The notes beneath the pieces were generated by a model. It had not been told where the DNA came from. It saw only the letters and a list, made by a program, of their open reading frames with translations, and made no database searches. Both the position numbers and the translations under genes were made by a program. From Fidelibacterota bacterium (GTDB taxonomy: Bacteria > Fidelibacterota > Fidelibacteria > Fidelibacterales > Fidelibacteraceae): 8,806 bases of DNA. Numbering within the stretch: position 1 is the stretch's first letter; each line of letters opens with the position of its first letter. This document shows, in pieces, positions 1-8,652 of the stretch. The DNA is taken from contig JAGLUM010000403.1 in NCBI GenBank assembly GCA_023134755.1, positions 1 to 8,806 of the forward strand, read 5' to 3'.

Positions 1-1994
1 TGAAGGGTGTTTTTGCCGCGGCATACCATCCGCAGGATGAAAATATCATTGCTTTTTCAGGGCACAACGGGGAACAGAGCGATATTTATGTCTATAATTT
101 GAAAAATAAAACCCTGATAAATCTTACGGAGGACACACAGGCTGATGAAAATCCCCAATGGTCACCTGATGGCAATGCCATTGTTTATGCCAGTGAGCAT
201 CTAAAAAGCAAGGCAATGCGGGATAAACGGCATCCTTATCAGTGGGATATTTACAATGTAGAAGTAGATAGCAAGAAGAAAACTCCGCTGACACAAACCG
301 ATATTGATGAAAACTATCCTTACGTGGATCCCCTGAATCGCGGAATCATTTATACTTCTGATAAAAACGGTGTATTCAATATTTATATTCAGCCTCCCAA
401 TGAGGAAGCTTATCCAATAACCAATGTAGTTGGCGGTATTTTTCATTTAAATCTGGATCGTTCGGGAGAGACCCTGATATTCTGTGCTTTTAAAGATATG
501 GGATGGGATATTTTCCGTATGAATCATCCTTTTGAGATGGAAAAAAAGGAATTACAACATACCTTACAGCGCAAACGTTCGCTTGAAACTCCTTTTGATA
601 TTACCGAAAGCAGTATGTCACAAAAACGCCGAAATAAATTAAGCGAAGCTCCCGATACACTCGGAGAAAGAGTCAGTTTTGTAAAATCCGATGATGAAAT
701 AGAACGGTATGCTGATTATGAATCCTATGTTTTTGTCCCCGGATATGCTGAGATATATAATAATCTCGATTCGCATGCTGTTGTATTAGACAGCAGTACC
801 ATTATTGATCCCTCGGGCAACTATATTGATAAACCATATAAAACAAAGTTTTCACTGGATCTGGTGGACAGCCAGTTTGGTTATTCCACCTTTTACGGTG
901 TACAGGGACAAGCTACTTTTATGTTCAGCGATGTGATGGGCGATCACCAGGTTTATATCGGCACAGATCTTTATATTGATCTGAAAAACAGTGATTATGC
1001 TTTGGCCTATTATTTTCGGAAATACCGTCCCAATTTCGGTCTGGTTTTAATGAATGAATCCGATAATTATGCCACCTATTTACCCGATGAAGTATCTGAA
1101 ATCAATCCCTACGGTTTTTTTGTAACCCGCTATACGACACGTAGTCTGTACCTCATGGCAGATTATCCCATTGACAGACATCACCGCTTGGAATTTACCA
1201 ATTCATATTATTATGTTAAACGTGATTTACTTGATGATCCTGAAATTGCCGCGGAATATGATGAAGATATTCATGAATATCGCGCGGAATTTGCAATAGT
1301 CAAGGATAATACCATTTTCAGTTATACCGGTCCCATGGACGGTAGACGCTATCGCTTAAGCTTGAATATTTCTCCAAAGATCACCCCCGAAACACCTGCT
1401 TTTTATACAGCAAAACTGGATTTCCGTCAGTATTATAAAATTACCAACGATTATCACCTGGCATTTCGTTTTCACGGTGGTGCTTCCTATGGTCCGGATC
1501 CGCAGACCTTCTTTCTGGGCGGCATTGATAACTGGATAAACTATGTATACAATCCCAATGCACCGATCTTTGGTGGGTCTTCAGAGAGTTTTTCAGAACA
1601 GCTCAGCATGTATTATTTAAGCGAATATATTATGCCGATTCGTGGTGCAGCAATGTTTCAAACATGGGGACACAAATTTATGCTGGTAAATGCGGAACTA
1701 CGATTCCCGTTTATTGAATATGCTAAATTTGGTCTGCCGCCGATCCAGTTTTTTCAGATTCGCGGTATTCTATTTGCGGATGTAGGGGTTGCCTGGGATG
1801 ATCAATTGAGCCTTTTAAAAAACAACCAGTGGTGGCCTGTTGGAAATGCCTGGGATGATATGATAGGATCTGTCGGAATGGGTATTCGGGTTTATCTGGG
1901 TTTTGCTCTGCTTCGCATCGATCTTGCATGGGAATATAACGGTACGGAATTTTCAAGTCCAAGATGGTTGTGGTCGCTGGGCGGAGACCTTTAA
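1..1994 (+). CDS. TolB-like propeller / Omp85-like outer-membrane barrel protein, 5' partial
   Basis: The frame is open from the left edge (first full codon at 3) to the TAA at 1992-1994, leaving 663 codons; the true start is outside, and the first in-frame start-like codon, TTG at 99, lies inside a propeller blade. Residues about 1-173 hold PD40/TolB-like blades: the segment around NPQWSPDG (50-57) has the typical W-S-P-D-G turn, with further blades near 102-130 and 144-173. A charged linker follows to about 275. From there to the end aromatic, alternating strands suggest an outer-membrane barrel. FFLGGIDNW (about 503-511) sits where Omp85 proteins have their L6 motif, and NAELRFPF (563-570) matches the strand after it in BamA-type barrels. 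Propeller-plus-barrel proteins are often annotated as TolB-like or surface-antigen proteins in FCB genomes (from memory); their role is unclear. No catalytic triad is visible, so a peptidase activity is not supported. The fold is fairly sure, the function is not. Confidence 0.8.
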   Translation, partial: KGVFAAAYHPQDENIIAFSGHNGEQSDIYVYNLKNKTLINLTEDTQADENPQWSPDGNAIVYASEHLKSKAMRDKRHPYQWDIYNVEVDSKKKTPLTQTDIDENYPYVDPLNRGIIYTSDKNGVFNIYIQPPNEEAYPITNVVGGIFHLNLDRSGETLIFCAFKDMGWDIFRMNHPFEMEKKELQHTLQRKRSLETPFDITESSMSQKRRNKLSEAPDTLGERVSFVKSDDEIERYADYESYVFVPGYAEIYNNLDSHAVVLDSSTIIDPSGNYIDKPYKTKFSLDLVDSQFGYSTFYGVQGQATFMFSDVMGDHQVYIGTDLYIDLKNSDYALAYYFRKYRPNFGLVLMNESDNYATYLPDEVSEINPYGFFVTRYTTRSLYLMADYPIDRHHRLEFTNSYYYVKRDLLDDPEIAAEYDEDIHEYRAEFAIVKDNTIFSYTGPMDGRRYRLSLNISPKITPETPAFYTAKLDFRQYYKITNDYHLAFRFHGGASYGPDPQTFFLGGIDNWINYVYNPNAPIFGGSSESFSEQLSMYYLSEYIMPIRGAAMFQTWGHKFMLVNAELRFPFIEYAKFGLPPIQFFQIRGILFADVGVAWDDQLSLLKNNQWWPVGNAWDDMIGSVGMGIRVYLGFALLRIDLAWEYNGTEFSSPRWLWSLGGDL

Positions 1995-2041
1995 ATCAGT
2001 AGGCAGTAAGCAGAAGTCAGTGTAAGAAACCCCAAAAAGAC

Positions 2042-2082
2042 CTGTCGGGTTGACAGACTAGTTAGTCAAAAATATTATTTTT
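2042..2082 (+). terminator. Possible weak terminator of the barrel gene
   Basis: CTGTC (2042-2046) and GACAG (2052-2056) form a 5-bp stem with loop GGGTT. A second tiny inverted repeat, GACT/AGTC, lies at 2056-2067. A T-rich run (ATTATTTTTT) follows at about 2073-2082. The position, about 50 bp after the stop of the barrel gene, suits a terminator, but the stem is short and the T-run is not directly adjacent, so this is tentative. Confidence 0.25.
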
Positions 2083-2280
2083 TCAAACTCTTATCCATCG
2101 AAGACGAAAATAATGAAAAGAATCTCATACGAATACAGAAAATAACAAAGATACCAAGCAAAAAAAACACACAAAGGTGTCACCTCAAACTTGCTGAAAT
2201 GGATATTGAATTACTGGATCGCAAGATAGAACGGGATATAAAATCAATTAATAATTCAACATAACAATAAGATTGATTCC

Positions 2281-2312
2281 TAACTTTTCTTTGCTTGTCC
2301 AAAGAAAAGTTA
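2281..2312. repeat. Perfect 12-bp inverted repeat (hairpin)
   Basis: TAACTTTTCTTT at 2281-2292 is exactly complementary to AAAGAAAAGTTA at 2301-2312, with an 8-nt loop GCTTGTCC. A partial third copy of the arm, AAAAGAAAAG, follows at about 2314-2323. The hairpin is symmetric on both strands and has no T-run directly after it, so it is not a classic terminator. It resembles A/T-rich hairpins that recur between genes in many Bacteroidota-like genomes (recollection, not tested). It is probably a dispersed intergenic repeat. Confidence 0.6.
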
Positions 2313-2336
2313 CAAAAGAAAAGACAGCCGCTCAGC

Positions 2337-2362
2337 TTTTCTGGCTAAAAATTGTCAGAAAA
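2337..2362. repeat. 7-bp inverted repeat next to the 2281 hairpin
   Basis: TTTTCTG at 2337-2343 is complementary to CAGAAAA at 2356-2362 with a 12-nt loop. It begins 24 bp after the larger hairpin and shares its TTTTCT/AGAAAA composition, so both may belong to one repeat unit. It could also be chance in AT-rich DNA. Confidence 0.3.
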
Positions 2363-2511
2363 TACTAAAGTGCGGAAATTCCTCGCTTTGCTCGTCATGA
2401 AGAACCACACTTCTTAACGCATTTTCATCCGATTTTCTTTACGCCAAAAGCTGCATGCGGCAATATAACACAAAACCCCAGAGTCGTAAGATGTGAAGCG
2501 TAAAGAGAAAA

Positions 2512-2528
2512 GAACCCCAGCGGGGTTC
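2512..2528. repeat. Palindromic repeat, copy 1
   Basis: GAACCCC (2512-2518), loop AGC, GGGGTTC (2522-2528): a perfect 7-bp stem with a 3-nt loop. It is the first and most GC-rich of three similar palindromes within 190 bp. Right after it lies a larger imperfect hairpin, ACCACC (2543-2548) with GGTGGT (2574-2579), and the heptamer CTACGCC occurs twice as a direct repeat (2536-2542 and 2587-2593). Confidence 0.5.
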
Positions 2529-2631
2529 AACCCGTCTACGCCACCACCTTCGGTACCTCGATGTTTCGGGAACGGTGGTCAGAAGGCTACGCCGGGCAGG
2601 CAATAATAGACATGATGCACATATTTTTCCC

Positions 2632-2648
2632 GAATCCCAAAGGGATTC
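2632..2648. repeat. Palindromic repeat, copy 2
   Basis: GAATCCC (2632-2638), loop AAA, GGGATTC (2642-2648): a perfect 7-bp stem with a 3-nt loop. Compared with copy 1, one stem base pair (C-G to T-A) has changed on both sides, so pairing is kept. It is followed by AACAATAATAAA, similar to the sequence after copy 3. Confidence 0.5.
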
Positions 2649-2681
2649 AACAATAATAAAACGTGCATTCATACTGACTTC

Positions 2682-2698
2682 CAACTCTGAAGGGGTTG
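2682..2698. repeat. Palindromic repeat, copy 3
   Basis: CAACTCT (2682-2688), loop GAA, GGGGTTG (2692-2698): seven pairs, two of them G-T. The flank AACATAAATAAA matches the A/T-rich tail of copy 2. Loop centres of the three copies are at 2520, 2640 and 2690, so they are not a regular tandem array. Confidence 0.45.
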
Positions 2699-2722
2699 AA
2701 CATAAATAAACGGCAAGTGAAG

Positions 2723-2742
2723 AGTAAGAAAATAATCTTACT
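2723..2742. terminator. Hairpin downstream of tgt, possible terminator
   Basis: AGTAAG (2723-2728) and CTTACT (2737-2742) form a perfect 6-bp stem around an 8-nt A/T loop, 17 bp beyond the tgt stop codon. On the plus strand it is followed by a T-rich run (GTTCTGTTTTT, 2744-2754). On the minus strand, the direction of tgt, no T-run follows. It would therefore work better against reading from the left than as the tgt terminator; tentative for both. Confidence 0.3.
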
Positions 2743-2759
2743 TGTTCTGTTTTTCAAAA

Positions 2760-4004
<1,245 letters not shown>

Positions 4005-4038
4005 TTAGGAACATCGTTATCCGTGATAGGTAAAACGA

Positions 4039-4044
4039 TATAAT
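4039..4044 (+). promoter_or_regulatory. Consensus -10-like box upstream of porU
   Basis: An exact TATAAT at 4039-4044, 17 bp before the chosen porU start. The matching -35 is poor (TTATCC at 4017-4022, spacing 16). If used, transcription would begin near 4051, on top of the GAGGA ribosome site at 4048-4052, so promoter and ribosome site conflict. The box may be chance in AT-rich DNA. Confidence 0.25.
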
Positions 4045-4047
4045 ATT

Positions 4048-4053
4048 GAGGAC
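4048..4053 (+). promoter_or_regulatory. Ribosome binding site deciding the porU start
   Basis: GAGGAC at 4048-4053 places the Shine-Dalgarno core GAGGA (4048-4052) 8 nt before the TTG at 4061. The alternative TTG at 4046 overlaps this site and has no such motif in front. The choice of 4061 also puts MKR directly before the hydrophobic signal core. Confidence 0.55.
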
Positions 4054-4060
4054 GCGCGTA

Positions 4061-7000
4061 TTGAAACGATTAACATATATCATATTTTCCCTGTCTTTTG
4101 TGCTTGCATTTGCCGCATCCAGGGGTGTAAATGTTTCCTACCCGAGTTCTCATACTCTCACAGCCTATATTGATTTAGGTGAATTCCACACATACCAATG
4201 GATTGAACAAGAACAGGAATTAACACGCTACACCTTTGATTATTCCAATAATATCCTAGTGCAGGATAATATTTATTATGAAATAATTCAATTGCCCATC
4301 GCTATTGCTGATCAGTTGCCGACAGTATATGTACAGGTTTTGAAGACTGAAGATGTACAGCATACAGTTAAAGAACAAGCACTCTATCATTTTAGCGATA
4401 TTATGAAATACCGAGATCTTGATTTTGTCTATTTGACTATTAATCCCTTTTTAGCAGACGGTAAAATTGCACGCAAACTGAAGGTGGAAATTGATTTTCA
4501 TACAGCACTGGATGCGGCGCCGCCGGATAAAATGAACCGGTTTCTTATGAATAGTGTTTATGCTGACCGACTGCAATACAGCCGGACAGTCCGACCACCA
4601 AGGTTTAAAAAAACCACTGTATTTACCGGAGAATGGTTAGATATCAGTATAAACGAAGAGGGGATATACACGATACATCGTAGCGATCTGCAAACTGCGG
4701 GCGTAAGTGAAAATATTGAGGATAGTCACCTGTATCTTTTTGCCGGCCGGACATTCGGCATGCCCCTAAAGAACACCTTTCCTGACAGTGCGGATTTTCA
4801 TCTAAAAGAAGTCCCAATGCTATTTTTAGATTCCTCGCAGGATGAAGACGATCAGTGGGTATTTTATGCTTCGGAAAATTCAGCCTGGGAACGAGAAACA
4901 TCCATTTCGGATATCAGGTACATGAAATTTATTCGTAATTCCTATGAAAGCAATCAACATCTGCGCCTATTTGTGGGTTCTGCTGCTGCAGCGCCCAAAC
5001 GTATGGAATTAGATACCCCGGTTTTCAGCGGATCAGAACAAATACAGGAATATACATACCAGCATTTACACCATGAGCAGGAACTTATCAATCCGGGAAA
5101 AGGAGGCGAACTGTGGCTGGGAGAACGTCTGTCGGCCAATAACAGCTATTCTTTCTATTTGAATAACCTTTATAATAATGAATCAGTTCCCGCTGCATTG
5201 CGTCTCGCATTTGGGTTAACAACCCCGGGTACTCATGAATTTAAAACATATTTATCCGACTCGCTGCTGTATCAGGTCTATTCCTCAAACGCAAAAAGCT
5301 CTGATGATTATGATTATGAAAGCAGTGTGAATAAAAAGACGGAATTACAACTGGTCAACCATCTTCTCGATGAAGACTTTACCCTGGATATTACGTATCG
5401 CGGAGAATCTTCTACCAGCGAAGGTTTTCTGGATTATATTGATATTATTTATCCTTCAACCCCGGAAGCTATTGACGGGCGTTTGCGTTTGTGGTTTATG
5501 AAAAACGTTGAAGCACGGAAAGTACATGTTAGCGGACTAACAAACTCACTTTCTTATGTTTTTGATGTAGATAATCCCTTTGAAACAGATTATTTCCCGC
5601 TCGGCGGATCAAGCGGTGATATTTATATTCCGGCAAAGGAAATCAGCAGCTCTTACCTGGTTCTGAATGAGGGACACTTTAAATCCCCGTTGTCAATTTC
5701 ACTATTATCAGATTTTACACCTGTAAATACGACAGACCATGCCTCACAGATTGATTTTATTATCATCACACCAGATGCTTTTTTAGCTGAAGCCCTGCGT
5801 CTTGCTTCATACAAAGAGAATCGCAGTATCCAGCCATTAAATACTTTAGTAAAGACCTATTCAGAGATCATTGATCAGTTTAATGCCGGAAACCGTGACC
5901 CCTATGCAATCCGGCATTTCTTAAGTAATATATACCATAATGCTCCTGTACCCCGGCCGGTATATGTTCTTCTATTTGGTGATGGACATTACGATTACCA
6001 AAACCGTATTTTTTCAACGCCGGTCTATATTCCTTATCTTTATGAATCCGGTCTTATGTGGCCATGCGATGATATATTTGTGATGGTAAACAACGTAGAT
6101 GATGTGACAAACGATATGGCCATTGGACGCATCACTGCCAACAATATTGACGAAGTCCGGGCGATAGTTGATAAAATTATTGAATACGACAACAAGGAAT
6201 ATCCTGGTGAGTGGCAGCTAAATACCATGTTGGTAGCGGATGATCCGACCGATGCGGCACAGGGTTCAAGTTTTATTGGTCAGACTGCCTTTATTCGTGA
6301 TTCGGAACGCCTATACAATAATTTTTTTCCTAAAGTAATGCAGACCAAGAAGGTATATCTCACCGAATATCCGGAACGTTTTGTAACTGAACTACAGACT
6401 ATGGGGCGAGATGGCGCGCGAGAAGATATCATGGAAACCTTTTTAAATGGGGTTGCATTTGTGAATTTTTACGGACACGGAGATCCCTCGGTCTGGACCC
6501 AGGAAAAGGTATTTGTCCGTAACGATTTAACGCGCCTGGATGTTAACCGCCACTATCCGCTTATCATTGCGGCGACCTGCAGCTGGGGGCGATCAGATAT
6601 GCCTGAATTCCAAAGTTGTGCAGAAGAAATTCTGACGCTTGAGGCCAATGGAGCCATCGCTACTATCGCAACGGTACGCAGTGTATTCCATGGCAGCAGC
6701 AGCTCCGCGAATGTCAAATTTGTAGAAGATTTTACCACCGGATTATTTACCGGTAGCCCCGATTTTGCCTACACGCCCTTGTTTGGAGATGCAATGCTGT
6801 ATGCAAAAAATGAATCCAATAATGTGTATGGTACAACCAAAACAAACAACAATATGAAATTTATGTTTTTTGGCGACCCGACGGTTATTCCCGCTTTCCC
6901 GCAATATGGCGGAAAAATTGATGCTATCGGTCGCGACACATTGCGGGCATTAGATCGTGTATCCGTAAGCGGCCGTGCGCTTGACCGGGACAGTTCGAGT

Positions 7001-7957
7001 CATTCTTATGGTGATTTTGAGGGACGTATTACGGTGTACGATAATGATTATCAGGTGAGCCGGGAATATGTATCTAATTCCTTCGGGAACATATCGACGA
7101 TCTCTTATTATCTGGAAGGAAATCGTTTATTTAATGGTAACATTTCTTTTACGGGCGGAGCATTTTCTACACATGTGTTTATTCCCAAAGATATTCAATA
7201 TCATGGTACCCGTGGAAAGGTCAAAATGATGTACTGGAATACTGATCACACACTTGATGGATCCGCAGGAATTGATACCATTCATGTAGGCGGAATTAAT
7301 CCGGATGCAGCTTCAGATGTGGTTGGACCGGACATTACCGCCATTGTTGGAGCAAATACCCTAAGCAATGGAGCAGTGGTCTACGATACCAATATCATAA
7401 GTATTGTATTTGAAGATCAAAGCGGTATTAATATCACCGGTACCACCGGTCATGTACTTGAAATGCGTATTGATAATGGTGCACAAACCATTGATTTAAG
7501 CGATTTATTTTCCTACAGCAACGATGATTACATCCGGGGTATGGTTAATTTCCCCGTATATCACTATCTTGATGAAGGCAACCATCTTATCGAAATTGCC
7601 GCCTTTGATAATTATAATAATTATTCTCAGATTGAGCTTTCTCTTACTGTACTCAGTGAAGAAAGCGACTATGTTACCAATCTGGTTAATTTTCCGAATC
7701 CTTTTCAGGAACAGACGGATTTTACCTTTTCCTCTGCGATAAACGGACTGGCATCTCTGCGTGTTTATACCCTTTCCGGTAAACCCGTTGCGACTCTGGA
7801 AAATCAGATGATCCGGGTGGGATTTAATGCTATTCCATGGCAATCGCTGGATGATTACGGCCATCCGCTTGCGGCCGGTGTGTATTTTTATGTTCTTGAG
7901 ATTGAAGGACAAACGGAACGTTATACCTACCAAAACAAAATGATGATCTTACCATGA
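4061..7957 (+). CDS. porU: Type IX secretion system sortase PorU, gingipain-fold (C25) cysteine protease
   Basis: PorU cuts the C-terminal sorting domain from type IX cargo at the cell surface and transfers the cargo to a surface anchor. From the TTG at 4061 the protein has 1298 residues. A signal peptide covers about 1-19 (KR, then a hydrophobic core ending AFAA). Residues about 22-190 form a prodomain-like region, followed by WLDISINEEGIY, typical of C25 proteins. The catalytic domain has LLFGDGHYDY (D641), NFYGHGDP with H806 and AATCSWG with C840; their 34-residue spacing is close to the 33 of gingipain RgpB. Then come GDPTVIPAFP, a DTLRALDRVSVSG segment and a GPDITAIVG to GNHLIEIAAFDNYNN module, all in PorU order. 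The last 93 or so residues, from NFPNPF at 1210, are a type A sorting domain. It lies divergent to tgt and overlaps maf by 4 bp. Usual partners such as PorV are not in view. A plain C25 protease is the alternative, but the module order favours PorU. Confidence 0.85.
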   Translation: MKRLTYIIFSLSFVLAFAASRGVNVSYPSSHTLTAYIDLGEFHTYQWIEQEQELTRYTFDYSNNILVQDNIYYEIIQLPIAIADQLPTVYVQVLKTEDVQHTVKEQALYHFSDIMKYRDLDFVYLTINPFLADGKIARKLKVEIDFHTALDAAPPDKMNRFLMNSVYADRLQYSRTVRPPRFKKTTVFTGEWLDISINEEGIYTIHRSDLQTAGVSENIEDSHLYLFAGRTFGMPLKNTFPDSADFHLKEVPMLFLDSSQDEDDQWVFYASENSAWERETSISDIRYMKFIRNSYESNQHLRLFVGSAAAAPKRMELDTPVFSGSEQIQEYTYQHLHHEQELINPGKGGELWLGERLSANNSYSFYLNNLYNNESVPAALRLAFGLTTPGTHEFKTYLSDSLLYQVYSSNAKSSDDYDYESSVNKKTELQLVNHLLDEDFTLDITYRGESSTSEGFLDYIDIIYPSTPEAIDGRLRLWFMKNVEARKVHVSGLTNSLSYVFDVDNPFETDYFPLGGSSGDIYIPAKEISSSYLVLNEGHFKSPLSISLLSDFTPVNTTDHASQIDFIIITPDAFLAEALRLASYKENRSIQPLNTLVKTYSEIIDQFNAGNRDPYAIRHFLSNIYHNAPVPRPVYVLLFGDGHYDYQNRIFSTPVYIPYLYESGLMWPCDDIFVMVNNVDDVTNDMAIGRITANNIDEVRAIVDKIIEYDNKEYPGEWQLNTMLVADDPTDAAQGSSFIGQTAFIRDSERLYNNFFPKVMQTKKVYLTEYPERFVTELQTMGRDGAREDIMETFLNGVAFVNFYGHGDPSVWTQEKVFVRNDLTRLDVNRHYPLIIAATCSWGRSDMPEFQSCAEEILTLEANGAIATIATVRSVFHGSSSSANVKFVEDFTTGLFTGSPDFAYTPLFGDAMLYAKNESNNVYGTTKTNNNMKFMFFGDPTVIPAFPQYGGKIDAIGRDTLRALDRVSVSGRALDRDSSSHSYGDFEGRITVYDNDYQVSREYVSNSFGNISTISYYLEGNRLFNGNISFTGGAFSTHVFIPKDIQYHGTRGKVKMMYWNTDHTLDGSAGIDTIHVGGINPDAASDVVGPDITAIVGANTLSNGAVVYDTNIISIVFEDQSGINITGTTGHVLEMRIDNGAQTIDLSDLFSYSNDDYIRGMVNFPVYHYLDEGNHLIEIAAFDNYNNYSQIELSLTVLSEESDYVTNLVNFPNPFQEQTDFTFSSAINGLASLRVYTLSGKPVATLENQMIRVGFNAIPWQSLDDYGHPLAAGVYFYVLEIEGQTERYTYQNKMMILP

Positions 7958-8538
7958 TAATTCAACCCGATATCCCCGTAATATTAGCATCTGCATCCCC
8001 GCGGCGCAGGGAATTGTTGACCACACTGGGTTTACAGTTTAAAATTATCCCTGCCCATATTAATGAAGCCTTTTATTCTAACGAACTGCCCATAAAACAT
8101 GTTTGTCGCCTGGCAGGGGAAAAGGGTAAAAATATTTCTGATGAACATCCGGAGGCGGTCGTCATTTCTTCGGACACTATTGTTGTTTATCAAAATAACA
8201 TTTTAGGGAAACCCGCTGATGAGGACGATGCTTTCCGTATGCTTCGTTTTTTGTCAGGAAATACGCACGAAGTCATTACTGCATTTAGCATTATTTGCCG
8301 TAAACGTAATATTAATGTTCTTGAATATGAGACCACAGAAGTGGTATTCCGAAATTTGAGTGATGAAGATATTCGTTCATATATTGCCGGCGGCTCTCCT
8401 ATGGATAAAGCCGGTGCTTACGGGATCCAAGACCTGGACGCAAATTTTGTAAAAAAAATCAAGGGCTGTTTCTATAATGTGATCGGATTTCCAATTGCCG
8501 CTTTTACAGAAAAATGGAATGTCCTTTTTTCAAATTGA
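7954..8538 (+). CDS. maf: Maf-family nucleoside triphosphate pyrophosphatase (YhdE-like, dTTP/UTP)
   Basis: Hydrolyses non-canonical and some canonical nucleoside triphosphates (dTTP, UTP and modified pyrimidines in the YhdE group) to the monophosphate plus pyrophosphate; Maf overproduction blocks septation in Bacillus. The protein has 194 residues, the normal length. Signature ILASASPRRRELL is at 10-22, E38 lies in the INEAF segment, K57 in LAGEKGK, D74 in SSDTIVV, LGKP at 84-87, SGNTHEV at 101-107, and KAGAYGIQ at 152-159; these match the nucleotide and metal residues of the family. The KAGAYGIQ form favours the YhdE over the YceF subfamily. The ATG overlaps the porU TGA (ATGA) and no Shine-Dalgarno lies close before it, which suggests translational coupling. 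Maf and porU have no known functional link, so the pairing is probably only an operon. Confidence 0.95.
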   Translation: MIIQPDIPVILASASPRRRELLTTLGLQFKIIPAHINEAFYSNELPIKHVCRLAGEKGKNISDEHPEAVVISSDTIVVYQNNILGKPADEDDAFRMLRFLSGNTHEVITAFSIICRKRNINVLEYETTEVVFRNLSDEDIRSYIAGGSPMDKAGAYGIQDLDANFVKKIKGCFYNVIGFPIAAFTEKWNVLFSN

Positions 8539-8652
8539 TTTAAAAAAACCGGGTAAAAAAAACACCTTTTACAATAATGCATTGTGTTACACAACTCTCC
8601 AATAAAGATTTTATGAGTTCCTTTGTAAGAACATCATTTGTTCAGACTGTAC
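8539..8652. other. Short gap between convergent genes
   Basis: The 114 bp between maf and the minus-strand gene hold two small inverted repeats: TTGTG/CACAA around TTA (8582-8594) and GAACA/TGTTC around TCATT (8629-8643). Neither is followed by a clear T-run, although the DNA is A/T-rich. One of them may serve as a shared terminator, but there is no strong candidate. Confidence 0.35.

Larger units (their letters stand above)
1995..2759. other. Long intergenic gap rich in palindromes, no convincing gene
   Basis: About 765 bp between the barrel gene and the end of tgt. Stops are frequent and no frame has a credible start plus family resemblance. One frame is open from 2010 to the TAA at 2262-2264 (84 codons), but its only ATG is codon 64, so it is at best a gene remnant. 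The segment has several hairpins, listed separately: 2042-2056, 2281-2312, 2337-2362, the three related palindromes at 2512-2528, 2632-2648 and 2682-2698, and 2723-2742. The part from about 2512 to 2600 is visibly richer in G+C than its surroundings. From 2363 to 2510 I see nothing I can name. The content fits an accumulation of small dispersed repeats rather than coding DNA. Confidence 0.6.

Noticed and set aside
99..101. TTG at 99 as the start of the propeller-barrel gene
   Set aside because: The same frame continues to the left edge and encodes a propeller blade there, so the gene starts outside the window.
1..560. Cell-envelope TolB of the Tol-Pal system
   Set aside because: True TolB is about 430 residues, ends after the propeller and sits with tolA/pal; here the propeller is joined to a large barrel.
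2513..2548. tRNA-like end: GGGGTTCAACCC followed by CCACCA
   Set aside because: No matching acceptor strand, D-arm or anticodon arm lies in the 75 bp before it, and the GGGGTTC is already explained by the palindrome at 2512-2528.
2439..2684. An 81-codon open frame on the minus strand in the intergenic gap
   Set aside because: It runs through the palindromes, its product is rich in Arg, Trp and Ser without family resemblance, and the frame seems a by-product of the GC-rich repeats.
2512..2698. CRISPR array from the three similar palindromes
   Set aside because: Repeats are only about 17 bp, differ from each other and are spaced 120 and 50 bp apart, with no cas gene nearby.
4046..4060. TTG at 4046 as the porU start
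   Set aside because: It overlaps the GAGGA ribosome site and adds five residues before a well-formed signal peptide; TTG at 4061 is better placed.
7505..7933. A 142-codon open frame antisense to the end of porU
   Set aside because: The plus-strand frame encodes the conserved PorU module and sorting domain; the antisense product is Ile/Lys-rich without a recognisable pattern.
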